This document shows positions 40,918 through 49,663 of a DNA stretch of 64,000 nt, piece after piece. The notes below the pieces were generated by a model that ran no database searches, was not told the DNA's origin, and saw only the letters and a list, made by a program, of their open reading frames with translations. Source of the DNA: JANMDU01 sp043777675 (lineage in GTDB: Bacteria; Pseudomonadota; Gammaproteobacteria; Burkholderiales; Burkholderiaceae_C); assembly GCA_043777675.1 (NCBI GenBank), contig JAYWHR010000006.1:7258-71257 (forward strand), read 5' to 3'. The position numbers and the translations under genes are program-made. Position 1 is the first letter of the stretch. Each line of letters starts with the position of its first letter.

Positions 40918-41202
40918 TTACTCTTCAAAAATGGGGGCAGACTTGCGGCTGCGCCGAACTGGCAACTCCAAATCTGGGCCTGGCGGCATATCAAGCAGAG
41001 CCATCATGTGTTTGCCAAAGGCAGTGTGAGGGCCGCGCCCGGCAAAAGGTTTTTGCTTTATTCGCCCATCAACATCCAGCGGCACGATCTGCACCACTGG
41101 CTTGCCGTGCCGCGTGACGATTTGCGGGCCTTCGGATAAGGTCAAATCCACCAGCTCGCTGAAGCGGTTTTTAGCTTCTTGAAGTTGCCAAGTGTGTTGC
41201 AT
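40918..41202 (-). CDS. Phd/YefM-type antitoxin
   Basis: A 94-residue antitoxin: WQLQEAKNRFSELVDLTLSE then GPQIVTRHGKPVVQIVPLD is the Phd/YefM DNA-binding domain. The C-terminal part (PPGPDLELPVRRSRKSAPIFEE, in pieces) should bind the PIN toxin. A two-armed inverted repeat 19 nt upstream is the likely operator, so the pair can be controlled apart from the his genes. Confidence 0.88.
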   Translation of the reverse strand: MQHTWQLQEAKNRFSELVDLTLSEGPQIVTRHGKPVVQIVPLDVDGRIKQKPFAGRGPHTAFGKHMMALLDMPPGPDLELPVRRSRKSAPIFEE

Positions 41203-41220
41203 GATGAGCTCCCCAGCTTA

Positions 41221-41265
41221 AATCTAGCTTGAATTATAGGCTGAATACAAAATTCTGGCTAGATT
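41221..41265. promoter_or_regulatory. operator-like inverted repeat before the Phd-PIN pair
   Basis: Arms AATCTAGCTTGAAT (41221-41234) and ATTCTGGCTAGATT (41252-41265), 11 of 14 positions complementary, in the 80-nt gap between hisC and the antitoxin start. Confidence 0.5.
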
Positions 41266-41282
41266 GACATGTACTGATTAGC

Positions 41283-42389
41283 TCATGCAGAAGCCAAAGC
41301 CGCGAGCATTTTTGCGTTTTCATCCGGCGTTCCCACCGTCAATCGCAGGCAGTTTTTAAGGAGCGGGTGCATTTTGGAGATGTTTTTGACCAAGATACCT
41401 TGCGTTTTGAGATGTGCGAATGCGGCGTCCGCATCGGGCGTGCGAACGGTGATCATGTTTGCATCTGACGGATAGGCTTTGAGCTTGGGCATCTTCGCCA
41501 GCGCTTCCAAAAGCATAGCGCGTTGCGCAATAATCATGCCGGCTTGAGCCCTAAAAGCCTCTGAATACTCTAGTGCAAACAGGGCGCATTCGGCATTCAA
41601 CACGCTGATGTTGTACGGCGGGCGCAGCTTGTCGATCTCGCTGATCAGCGCTTGCGCGCCACACATGTAGCCCAGCCTCACACCGGCTAAGCCAAACTTG
41701 CTGAGCGTGCACATGAGCAGCACATTGGCGTTTTTCTCGGGCGCAGCTTTGATCTCATCCATCCAACTTTTACTGCTGAACGGCTGATACGCCTCATCCA
41801 TCACGACCATGCCGCCATAAGCGGCGCAGGCGGCAATGATTTGCTTGATCACGACAGCATCCCATAAATTAGCAGTAGGATTGTTAGGGTACGCAAGGTA
41901 AGTGATCGCTGGCTTTTCTTGGGCTATTGCGGCCAGCATCGCCGGCGCATCCAGCCCAAAATCAGCCGTCAAATCCACGCCGATGAACTGCAAACCTTGC
42001 AGCTGTGCGCTCATCGCATACATCACAAAGCCCGGCAGCGGCGCGAGAATCTTCGCGCCCGCTTGAGACAAAGCGACACCGGGCGTCGCATCACAAGCCA
42101 TCGCCAGCAAAGAAATCAATTCATCCGAGCCATTGCCCAGCATCAGCCCGTAATCAGCAGGCACTTGCGCATAAGAGCGCAGCGCGGTTTTCAGATCGTC
42201 AATCCGCGTGCCCGGATAGCGATTGATTGCCACTTGGCCCAAGCGCTCACCCAATTTGGCTTGCAACGCGGCGGGCAAAGTAAACGGGTTTTCCATCGCA
42301 TCGAGCTTGATGAAGCCCTTGCTGTCTTGCACAGCATAGGCGAGCATGGATTGCACATCTTGGCGGATGAATTTCAAGGGGCTGGTCAT
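41283..42389 (-). CDS. hisC: histidinol-phosphate aminotransferase
   Basis: A 368-residue PLP enzyme of fold type I. Landmarks: GNGSDELISLLAMACD, YPNNPTANLWD, VVMDEAYQPF and the PLP lysine in LSKFGLAGVRLGYMCG. The start at 42389 gives the family N-terminus and overlaps the stop of the PIN gene by 4 nt, so translation is coupled to a TA module. A stretch at residues ~282-292 (AGMIIAQRAM) resembles the repeat peptide but needs no gap against ordinary HisC. Confidence 0.95.
   Translation of the reverse strand: MTSPLKFIRQDVQSMLAYAVQDSKGFIKLDAMENPFTLPAALQAKLGERLGQVAINRYPGTRIDDLKTALRSYAQVPADYGLMLGNGSDELISLLAMACDATPGVALSQAGAKILAPLPGFVMYAMSAQLQGLQFIGVDLTADFGLDAPAMLAAIAQEKPAITYLAYPNNPTANLWDAVVIKQIIAACAAYGGMVVMDEAYQPFSSKSWMDEIKAAPEKNANVLLMCTLSKFGLAGVRLGYMCGAQALISEIDKLRPPYNISVLNAECALFALEYSEAFRAQAGMIIAQRAMLLEALAKMPKLKAYPSDANMITVRTPDADAAFAHLKTQGILVKNISKMHPLLKNCLRLTVGTPDENAKMLAALASA
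41512..41545 (-). repeat. possible palindromic repeat trace in hisC
   Basis: On the coding strand AAGCCGGCATGATTATTGCG then CAACGCGCTATGC follows the repeat core and the same frame (QAGMIIAQRAM), but the protein length is normal here. It may be chance or an overwritten sequence. Confidence 0.4.
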
Positions 42390-42856
42390 GGTGCAGTTTC
42401 CAAATCTTGGGGGCGAAGGCTCAAAGGGGAAATGATCTGAATGCCATCGAGCATGCCTTCGGGTAGCTCTAGGCTGAGCAAATGCGTGCAGCTTTGTTGC
42501 AAGGCAGACGAGACGATCAGCGCATTCCAATACGTGAGGCCATGGCGATCTTGCAGATCCCAAGCGCCATCCACCGCATAACGATCTAAATGCGGCGGCT
42601 GCCACTCGCGCAAGCGGCGCACATGCAGGCGCACATGCGCGGGTGTGACAGCCGTTTGCGCTGTGAGCCCAAAAGCGCGCACCGCGCCTTCATACAACTC
42701 ATTGAGCACCTGCGTGCTGATACGCCCCGAGCGCTTTTGCCAACACCACCTCACCCATTCGCGAGCAGCGGCTTGCAGCGCCTCGTCGCGCCCGTCATAG
42801 CTGGCCAGCAGCACATTTGAATCGACGAAAACGATCGGAATTTCACGGGCGGTCAT
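42386..42856 (-). CDS. PIN-domain toxin
   Basis: A 156-residue PIN protein: D in IVFVDSNVLLASYDG, E in STQVLNELYEGAVR, and D/N in RHGLTYWNALIVSSAL. It starts at ATG 42856, overlapping the antitoxin stop by 14 nt, and its own stop overlaps the hisC start by 4 nt. A longer in-frame start would cover most of the antitoxin gene and is rejected. Confidence 0.85.
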   Translation of the reverse strand: MTAREIPIVFVDSNVLLASYDGRDEALQAAAREWVRWCWQKRSGRISTQVLNELYEGAVRAFGLTAQTAVTPAHVRLHVRRLREWQPPHLDRYAVDGAWDLQDRHGLTYWNALIVSSALQQSCTHLLSLELPEGMLDGIQIISPLSLRPQDLETAP

Positions 42857-43070
42857 AGAGTTTCCCCCGCTTCGCATACGCGCCATCGCTCGCACCCCAG
42901 CTCTCAAACTTAACAGCACTGCGCGCTGCCTGCTCATAAGCATTGGAGCGGCGCATCTCCTCCTCCAGCACTTGCCCCAAATAGCGAGACACACTGATAT
43001 TGAGCTTAGCCGCCTGCACGCGCACCCATTCCAGCGCTTCATCTTCCATGGTGATAGTCACGTTTTTCAT
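42843..43070 (-). CDS. ribbon-helix-helix antitoxin (DUF6364/CopG-like)
   Basis: A 75-residue protein: MKNVTITMEDEALEWVRVQAAKLNIS (in pieces) followed by SVSRYLGQVLEEEMRRS, a ribbon-helix-helix of CopG type. The C-terminal residues ~45-75 should meet the PIN toxin. Two palindromes at 43081-43115 lie just upstream. The exact subfamily name is uncertain. Confidence 0.82.
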   Translation of the reverse strand: MKNVTITMEDEALEWVRVQAAKLNISVSRYLGQVLEEEMRRSNAYEQAARSAVKFESWGASDGAYAKRGKLYDRP

Positions 43071-43080
43071 GGTATCGATA

Positions 43081-43115
43081 TTAACACGAAATTCGTGTAA
43101 CACTAATTTAGTGTT
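43081..43115. promoter_or_regulatory. double palindromic operator of the RHH-PIN-hisC transcript
   Basis: Two adjoining palindromes: TTAACACGAAATTCGTGTAA (43081-43100) and AACACTAATTTAGTGTT (43099-43115), 10 nt before the antitoxin start. Tandem sites suit cooperative binding by an RHH antitoxin; they would then also control hisC. Confidence 0.6.
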
Positions 43116-43165
43116 TTTAAAATTACCTTTTTAATAAGGCCATGTTCAGGGGCTGTCCAGCACTT

Positions 43166-43208
43166 CTCCGGCATAGAATATGCGCAGAGCGCTACTATTT
43201 TCGTACTA
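43166..43208 (+). repeat. palindromic repeat copy, intergenic
   Basis: Reads CCGGCATAGAATATGCGCAG then AGCGCTACTATTTTCGTACTA, in the leader of the DinB-like gene. Confidence 0.85.
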
Positions 43209-43234
43209 CGTCCCTCCCTCCCAGAATCACATCC

Positions 43235-43732
43235 ATGAGCATCCTGCCCAACCTCTTCTCCCAAAAAACCTGGGCCAACAACGAACTCTTCAACCAGCTC
43301 GCCACCGTGAAAACGCCCGAGCATGCCAGCGCCCTGCACAACGCCATCCGCACGCTCAACCACATCTACGTCGTCGACCGCATCTTCCGCGCCCATCTGC
43401 TAGGGGAACGCCACGGCTACACCGCCACCAACACCGATGCCACGCCCGCTTTGGGCGAACTGCATTTCGTCGCTGCCGAGACGGACGCTTGGTACGAGCA
43501 ATACAGCGCCGCGATCACCGCCGAGCAATTGAAAGAAAACATCACCTTCTGCTTCACAGACGGCGACGCAGGCCGCATGACCCGAGAAGAAATGCTCGCT
43601 CACATCATCACGCATGGCGCGTATCACCGAGGCAATGTCGGGCAGATTCTCAAATCAATTTCAGTCACTCCACCGAGAGATTTGCTGACGAAGTTTTTAC
43701 ATGTGCGCGAGCCGGGGAGACGGGTGGGCTAA
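43235..43732 (+). CDS. DinB family protein
   Basis: A 165-residue four-helix-bundle protein of the DinB/YfiT-like superfamily. The three metal-binding histidines fit NHIYVVDRIFRAHL, and HIITHGAYHRGNVGQIL near the end. DinB-type proteins include bacillithiol- or mycothiol-dependent transferases, but the role in this lineage is unknown. ATG 43235 is preferred; the open frame extends upstream into the repeat copy. Confidence 0.87.
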   Translation: MSILPNLFSQKTWANNELFNQLATVKTPEHASALHNAIRTLNHIYVVDRIFRAHLLGERHGYTATNTDATPALGELHFVAAETDAWYEQYSAAITAEQLKENITFCFTDGDAGRMTREEMLAHIITHGAYHRGNVGQILKSISVTPPRDLLTKFLHVREPGRRVG

Positions 43733-43775
43733 CGCTGACAGTCAGCCTGGGAGTCGCAACTAAAGCACTCCTCAG

Positions 43776-46364
43776 CTATTCCTTAGCCACCACCGTGTCA
43801 TACAGCCCATAGTGCGACAGCCCCACATGGCTTTCGATCCCGGTGTAGCGCAGCGAAGCATCTTCGTAGCGCCGGAATGCGAACACCGCCTGATTCATCT
43901 GCTCGGTGTTAAACACCTTGAGCCGCACCAGCAAGTGAAAATCCTGCACATTTAAACCCGTCACGGTTAAAAACAAATCTGGCTCCAGCTTGGTGATCAC
44001 ATCTTGCAGCGTGTTTTCCCGGAAGTCTGTCAGATACATAAAAGCCGGGATCCGCGTGGCAAATTTGATGAGCTTTTCTTGTACCATCTTGCGCTTGGAT
44101 TTGTATTCGCGCTCCTCGGCTGAGAGCTCCTTCTTCTCTTTTGCGGAGAGCTTGCCCTCTTTGGCTTTATTTTTCAGCTCTTTAACGCGATCACTTTTGT
44201 TGATGATCGTCTCAATCACCTTATCGCCCAAAGCGCGCCAGCCTTCAATGCGCTCCACTGCTGCCATCGCTTCGGGGTTGTCCATGATGCGGCGCAATGT
44301 GCCGTTATCTACATTCACGAGCAGCGCGCTTTCCCATTTGCGCGCCAAGAGCGTGGCCGAAGTGCCCGCCATCGCGATATCAAGAATGCCGCCCGCATCA
44401 ATTTGCGTCATATTCGCGCCATCATACGCCAGCACGGGCAGGAAAGCGACCAAATCCTTCACCGCATTCTCAGGATTCAATTCATTCGGCGAGAGACCAA
44501 TCGCGTAATCCGAGAGCTGGCGCAGCGCCCGCGTGGGGGCGAAATCAAACACGAAGCAGGCAGGTTTGAGAATTTCTTCCTCATTCGGGTTGTCGCCATG
44601 CGGATTCTTGATCGACCACGGCGATTGCACACGAAACGCCGCTTGAAAATATGTCTCAGGCGATTTCAAATTGCGCAGCATCAAAATCGATGACCATTGC
44701 GCCACCGTCACGCCCGTGGTGAGCTTGCCGCAGGAAAGCGTGATCGTCTGCGTATCAAAGCCGCTGCCAATCGCCTCGCGCACAGGCGGCAGCGCCTCTA
44801 GCCCAATGCCCGCCTCCGCCCCTGCGCAGACGATCACCTGATAGCCACGCCAAAACGTGTTGTGCCGCTCAGAGAGCAAATTCTTCATTGCATGACAAGC
44901 TGCCACATTGGGCAAAAACCAAAATGCATGCTGCAAATACGGCAACAAGCGCACATCAGAATACGGAAACGGTGGCCGCGAGCCTGTTTTAAGCGCCTCC
45001 GCAGACTTGGCCACATGGCCGCCGCGAATAATATCCAACCATTTCTGTACATCGCTCTTATGCGTAAATTTCGCCGCTTTGCCTACGCCCGACGCTTCAA
45101 AAAACGCATTCAGATCAAATTCATCAAATTCCCCACCGCTGGCAATGGCTAGCAATTCATCGGGCATTTGGTAGGTCAGCAAGCGCATCTGCGGCAGCGC
45201 GCCATACGGATTGCGAAGCTTGGGCTGCTCCTCGGCAAAAGCTTGCTTTGCGCGCTGCTCGTCGGTATAAGTCCAGTTAAAAATTTGCTCTTCAATGAAT
45301 TCGCCTGTAGCCAGCGCTTTGAAAGGCGTGCCAGAGAGATACAAATAAGCCCGCGTGGTGATCGGCAGGAAATCTGTTTCCCTCTCCAGCGGCTCTTGCA
45401 AATCTGCAATGCGATCTTTCTGGCTCTGTAAATTGCCACCTGCATCGCCGAGCCAATGCTCAGCGCGGGCAATCCGATCTTCCTCTTCCTCAAACAATTC
45501 TTTCGCACTCTCACGCCAAGCGCCAAAGTGGTATTCATCAAACACCACCAAATCCCAATTCACCGTATGCAGCCACTGATTGCGTGGCTTGATCTTGCCA
45601 TTCGCATCGCGGCCCAGCAAATCTTGAAACGAGCCGAAATACACCACCGGTTTTTTGCTGTTGATCTGTGTCGGGTCGCTGCCCGAAGATTGAGAAAGAT
45701 ACTGCCAGCCATCAAAATCCACATGATTTTCTAAATCTGTGCGCCATGCATCCTCTACAGCGGGCTTAAACGTCATCACCAACACGCGCTTGGCTTTGAG
45801 CTTCTTGGCGAGCTGGTAGGCGGTAAACGTCTTGCCAAAGCGCATCTTGGCATTCCAGAGGAAGCGCGGCGTCGCATTCATATCCTCTTTCCAGATGGAA
45901 TGAAAGTAAGCATGCGTTTTGTTCACCGCATCGAGCTGCTCATCGCGCAAGCCAAACTTCTCATGATGCGTGCCGCTAAAGCGCTCCCCCGTGCGCAGCT
46001 TACCGAGCACGGTTTTCAAATCGCTAAGCTCGCAGCGCATCCACTCCTTAATTGGATTGGCAAAACCTTTGCGCTTTAAAGCTGCGCGCACCTCATGATC
46101 CGTAAAGATCGAGCCATCATCGCGCTCCGCGCTCTCTTCCAGCTCAATCGTGAAATTCTTGATCGCTGCTGTTTTCAGCTGCTCGCCCACCCGCTGGCGC
46201 ACATCGCGCGTGGTCTGGCCGATTTTCAGCTGGCCAGCGTGCGCCTTGTCTGCAATCGCATAAGCATAAATTTTCGGGCGAGCCGTTGGCTTGGGCGCAA
46301 GGATATCGTCGATGCTGGGCTTGGTCTGCAGCTTGGATTTTTGAGCCATGCTTGGCTTACTCAT
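43776..46364 (-). CDS. GIY-YIG-like / SF2 helicase protein of an R-M-like operon
   Basis: An 862-residue protein. Residues ~30-110 (KIYAYAIADKAHAGQLKIGQTTRDVRQRVGEQ, in pieces) resemble the T5orf172/MUG113 branch of GIY-YIG nucleases. Then a superfamily 2 helicase: WNAKMRFGKTFTAYQL (Walker A, MRFGKT form), LVVFDEYHFG (DEYH instead of DEAH), YLYLSGTPFKAL (motif III) and FQAAFRVQSPW (motif VI). This is the layout of a Res-type restriction subunit. ATG 46364 overlaps the methylase stop by 8 nt. It probably cuts or translocates on foreign DNA that lacks the methylase mark. Confidence 0.85.
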   Translation of the reverse strand: MSKPSMAQKSKLQTKPSIDDILAPKPTARPKIYAYAIADKAHAGQLKIGQTTRDVRQRVGEQLKTAAIKNFTIELEESAERDDGSIFTDHEVRAALKRKGFANPIKEWMRCELSDLKTVLGKLRTGERFSGTHHEKFGLRDEQLDAVNKTHAYFHSIWKEDMNATPRFLWNAKMRFGKTFTAYQLAKKLKAKRVLVMTFKPAVEDAWRTDLENHVDFDGWQYLSQSSGSDPTQINSKKPVVYFGSFQDLLGRDANGKIKPRNQWLHTVNWDLVVFDEYHFGAWRESAKELFEEEEDRIARAEHWLGDAGGNLQSQKDRIADLQEPLERETDFLPITTRAYLYLSGTPFKALATGEFIEEQIFNWTYTDEQRAKQAFAEEQPKLRNPYGALPQMRLLTYQMPDELLAIASGGEFDEFDLNAFFEASGVGKAAKFTHKSDVQKWLDIIRGGHVAKSAEALKTGSRPPFPYSDVRLLPYLQHAFWFLPNVAACHAMKNLLSERHNTFWRGYQVIVCAGAEAGIGLEALPPVREAIGSGFDTQTITLSCGKLTTGVTVAQWSSILMLRNLKSPETYFQAAFRVQSPWSIKNPHGDNPNEEEILKPACFVFDFAPTRALRQLSDYAIGLSPNELNPENAVKDLVAFLPVLAYDGANMTQIDAGGILDIAMAGTSATLLARKWESALLVNVDNGTLRRIMDNPEAMAAVERIEGWRALGDKVIETIINKSDRVKELKNKAKEGKLSAKEKKELSAEEREYKSKRKMVQEKLIKFATRIPAFMYLTDFRENTLQDVITKLEPDLFLTVTGLNVQDFHLLVRLKVFNTEQMNQAVFAFRRYEDASLRYTGIESHVGLSHYGLYDTVVAKE

Positions 46365-48024
46365 CGCCATCTTCATCCACTGCCACATCGCCCAAAAGAT
46401 CGCTGCTCAAATCCATCGGACGCACCACTTTTTTAATGAACTCAATTTCGCTGGCTGTGATGCCGTATTTGGCATATAGAGCTTCGTCTGTCCAAGGCTT
46501 GTTCCACTTTTGCGTTGGAACGAACGTGTACACCTTACGGGTGGTGTCTTGCGAAGGCTTGTGTAGAAGAATCAACAAGCGAGTAAGCCGGCAAGTGAGG
46601 TAAGACAGCGCACTTTCTGCTTCATCTTTGGTTTCAAACGGCCCGATACAGAGATAGGTTTCTGAGCAAATGCTGCCGGGCTCGCCAATGAAGGGTGTGC
46701 TGATGATGCGATGCGGATAGGTGTCTTTGTTGCCCGTGCCCGGAGCGGCACGACCAATGTAGATTTTCCATTTGTCGATCAAGTCGGCGTTTGAAGGAAC
46801 ATCGCTTCGCGCAATGAAACCCGTTCCGCCGTTCTGATGAATCAAAATATCGCCTGCCCGCTTGGTCGTTCGTCCTTTGAAAGTTGTTTCTAAACTAAAT
46901 GGCTTTCGTGAGCTAACCAGCTGATCAAAGCGCTTTTTCTCTGGAAGCTCAACGCTAGTTGATTGCTTCGTCTCAAACTCAACCACCTTTTTCAAAATCG
47001 ACAAGCCTTCATTGAAGCGAATAAAAACATCCGCACCGTTTTCTAGAAGTTGGCGATTGGCCGTTGAAACAGGCCAATCCTTGAAATGCGTGGCCACTTT
47101 GCATTTGCCTCGGTGATCGCGATTCCAAAGAAAATAGCACACGCCGCCTTTCAGCCCCACGCCAGGAAACACATCTGAAGCGGTGAGGTAATCATCAATC
47201 GAGCGCACGCGATCATCAGCAAGCATCGACTCTCTAAATTCATCCAAGCCTTTGCCGCCCGCAAACCAGCGCGCGGGAATAATCATCGACATGTATCGCG
47301 GCTCCAGCGCTTTGGCTTGATCCACAAACATTTGATATATCGGCGCAGCGCTCACGCCGTAGCCGCCATCGTTCAATTGATACGGCGGATTTCCGATGAT
47401 CACGTCAAATTGCATTTTTGCTCCAAACAGCTCAGCCATGCGAGCTTTGATATCTTTTGTATGAATGAAGGCATAGGCATGGCTTTCCAGCTCCGCGCCG
47501 CGATCCAGCGCAGCTCGGCTGGCGCCGCAAAACTTGCATTTTCCATTCACCCAATCGTGCTCCATGCGTTCAAACCAGATATTCCCTGCGTCGGTTTTAA
47601 ATTCCGTGGCAATCGAATGCTCGCCATGCGCATACTTGGAGCAATACACGCTGCGCCGCGCGAGCAAGCTGGTCAGCCGCGTCACGCCGATGCCGAACAC
47701 CTGTTTCGTCAAAATATGATTCACGCGCTTTTGCAGATCTGGAATTTCTCGTGCCAAGCCTTGCGTTAAGCGGCTCGTGATCTCGCGCAGAAACACGCCA
47801 GATTTGGTGCAAGGATCGAGAAACTTAACGCTTTTATCCGCCCACAGATCTGCGCCTTTGTGATCTTTGCTCCACGCTGCGGCAAGCCCATCGAGCATAC
47901 GATTGGCCAGCTCAGGCGGCGTAAACACTTCATCATTAGAAAGATTGGCAATGCAGGTGAGCACATCCGGATTGCGCCCGCGCAGGGAAAAATTGGCCTG
48001 CACTGTCATAGCAAGATTCTTCAT
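46357..48024 (-). CDS. N6-adenine DNA methylase (Eco57I-like)
   Basis: A 555-residue DNA methyltransferase. Near the N-terminus NDEVFTPPELANRMLDGL; motif I is KFLDPCTKSGVFLREI, with a lysine replacing the usual glycine of DPxxGxG; motif IV is FDVIIGNPPYQLND, diagnostic of N6-adenine methylation. A CKFCG element may be part of a zinc site. A C-terminal half likely holds target recognition. It lies between the DUF4411 gene and the helicase, overlapping both, and should protect host DNA. Confidence 0.9.
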   Translation of the reverse strand: MKNLAMTVQANFSLRGRNPDVLTCIANLSNDEVFTPPELANRMLDGLAAAWSKDHKGADLWADKSVKFLDPCTKSGVFLREITSRLTQGLAREIPDLQKRVNHILTKQVFGIGVTRLTSLLARRSVYCSKYAHGEHSIATEFKTDAGNIWFERMEHDWVNGKCKFCGASRAALDRGAELESHAYAFIHTKDIKARMAELFGAKMQFDVIIGNPPYQLNDGGYGVSAAPIYQMFVDQAKALEPRYMSMIIPARWFAGGKGLDEFRESMLADDRVRSIDDYLTASDVFPGVGLKGGVCYFLWNRDHRGKCKVATHFKDWPVSTANRQLLENGADVFIRFNEGLSILKKVVEFETKQSTSVELPEKKRFDQLVSSRKPFSLETTFKGRTTKRAGDILIHQNGGTGFIARSDVPSNADLIDKWKIYIGRAAPGTGNKDTYPHRIISTPFIGEPGSICSETYLCIGPFETKDEAESALSYLTCRLTRLLILLHKPSQDTTRKVYTFVPTQKWNKPWTDEALYAKYGITASEIEFIKKVVRPMDLSSDLLGDVAVDEDGDE

Positions 48025-48512
48025 CCTTGTCCGAGCACAAAGCGCGCTTTTTCGATGCGGAGCATTTGATAAGGTGTCATGAAGCTGACGCCCAAGCCAA
48101 CGCAGACGTCAGGAATTTTTATCCGTCGAAACGAATTAGCCGGTTTTTCATGCGTCACCACCGTATGCCCACCAGCTAATGCATGGGCGATCAAGTAGAA
48201 ATCTGCTACCTGCAAAAAGGTGCTGATGGCAGCTGGTTCGTATTGCTGACTCGTCGTCCAAACGCTTACCTTGCCAAATTGCTCGGCTACATTTGAATCG
48301 GTTGCACGGAACAAGCCCTTACCTTGGCTCTTGGCCCATTCCGTGAGATCGTCTGAACCTGCTGCGATCTCATCAGCTACTTTGTCAATGCTTAAAACAT
48401 TTCCCTTAGCGCCGCCGTCGACAAGCCATTGCCAGAAAGCTGGGCAGAAATCCAAACCGTAGTGCAAGTTTTTTGCTGACATGAATACATTGGCATCTAA
48501 CAAATAACTCAA
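48021..48512 (-). CDS. DUF4411 family PIN-like protein
   Basis: A 163-residue protein with a PIN-type N-terminus (MSYLLDANVFMSAKNLHYGLDFCPAFWQWL, in pieces), IDKVADEIAAGSDDLTEWAKSQG, and ADFYLIAHALAGGHTVVTHEKP with the second acidic site. These are DUF4411 features. The family is usually paired with an ImmA/IrrE-type protein, as here; the pair overlaps by 4 nt. Confidence 0.87.
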   Translation of the reverse strand: MSYLLDANVFMSAKNLHYGLDFCPAFWQWLVDGGAKGNVLSIDKVADEIAAGSDDLTEWAKSQGKGLFRATDSNVAEQFGKVSVWTTSQQYEPAAISTFLQVADFYLIAHALAGGHTVVTHEKPANSFRRIKIPDVCVGLGVSFMTPYQMLRIEKARFVLGQG

Positions 48513-49663
48513 GTTGTCACCCCTAGCTCACGCGCCGTTTCAAAAAATGTGGCCGATTTTTTTACGCCTAACATTCGGAATGCCTCGGGAAACGAGGTCA
48601 ATCCTTCCAGAGTACTCGAGACAATCGCTTTGGCAAAGCGCTTGCTAGCGCGAGCACCCAAGCTGAGATAAAAATCACCGCCGCCTCCGCTACCGCCTGT
48701 CTTCAGCTCGTGCAAGCGTTGCTGCTCATCTCTGTAATGCAGCCAGAGTGCGTCTTCCAAGATGTAGCCTGCATCAAACAAGCGACGCAATGCCACAAGG
48801 GAGCTAACCTTGAACGCGCGAGCCAAGCGCTGCATTGCACTGGGGATAGATTCGCCTGGCTGATAAAGCGCGCGAAGCTCTTCCATGGGCACTAGTAGTT
48901 CCGCTGCAACACGGTTGCACCAACGCTCGGTTAGCTGCTCAGGCACTTGCCCCGCTTGGGTATCCGATACGCCCGTCTCGCCCAGCCACACATGCGCTAG
49001 CTCGTGCGCGAGCGTGAACATTTGCGCGGCCTTACTGTCCGAGCCGTTCAAAAAAATCAGCGGGGCTAAATTGTCTGCAAGCGCGAAGCCACGAAACTCG
49101 CCCACATCAAGCTTGCGATGGCTGTTACTGCCCACCACAGAGCTAACCATGACCATGATGCCAATATCTTCGGCCTTGGAAATCAACTGGCGCAGTGCGT
49201 CTGTCCATGTGGCGATCTGCCGGCGTGCTTCAGTAGACAAGCCTAACTTTTCGCGCACGCGCCTTGCAACGACTTCGGGTGCTTCAAGCAAACTAGCACT
49301 GCCTACATACGTTAAGCCCTGCAACCCATGCATTCGTGCATGGTCGCGATACCAATCTTGCCTTTGCTGGCATAGGTAAAGGGTGTCAAGCAAGTTTGTA
49401 GTCGGCTCGGCAAGCGCTTGATCGCGCACGGTGCGAAAGTCCGGCACAGGCAAAGTTAATGCTGGCGGCTGCGGTAGGAAAAAATAGCCGAAAGCGGTGT
49501 GTGTGAGTCGAGCAAAGTCTTCAAGCTGTTTGAATGTAGGTTCTGCTTCGCCGCTGAGCCACAACGGCCATTTGCTAAAACGTGCAGACAAATCGGCGTC
49601 GCTGAGCCTCGCGCGGCCCGCTGCCCAGCGAAGCACAGGAATGGATGCGGCTACCGTGCTCAC
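48509..49663 (-). CDS. ImmA/IrrE family metallopeptidase
   Basis: A 384-residue protein. The zinc motif HELAH lies in AAQMFTLAHELAHVWLGETG (~residue 220), with a downstream E in LTERWCNRVAAELLVP. The N-terminal ~60 residues (PVLRWAAGRARLSDADLSARF, FKQLEDFARLTHTAFGYFF) look like the degenerate Xre-like domain common in this family. ImmA/IrrE proteases cleave repressors or antitoxins. Within this operon it may switch defence on, perhaps by acting on a partner. Confidence 0.9.
   Translation of the reverse strand: MSTVAASIPVLRWAAGRARLSDADLSARFSKWPLWLSGEAEPTFKQLEDFARLTHTAFGYFFLPQPPALTLPVPDFRTVRDQALAEPTTNLLDTLYLCQQRQDWYRDHARMHGLQGLTYVGSASLLEAPEVVARRVREKLGLSTEARRQIATWTDALRQLISKAEDIGIMVMVSSVVGSNSHRKLDVGEFRGFALADNLAPLIFLNGSDSKAAQMFTLAHELAHVWLGETGVSDTQAGQVPEQLTERWCNRVAAELLVPMEELRALYQPGESIPSAMQRLARAFKVSSLVALRRLFDAGYILEDALWLHYRDEQQRLHELKTGGSGGGGDFYLSLGARASKRFAKAIVSSTLEGLTSFPEAFRMLGVKKSATFFETARELGVTT

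Noticed and set aside
42390..42605. N-terminal extension of HisC
   Set aside because: It lies over the PIN toxin gene in another frame, and the ATG at 42389 gives the normal HisC start.
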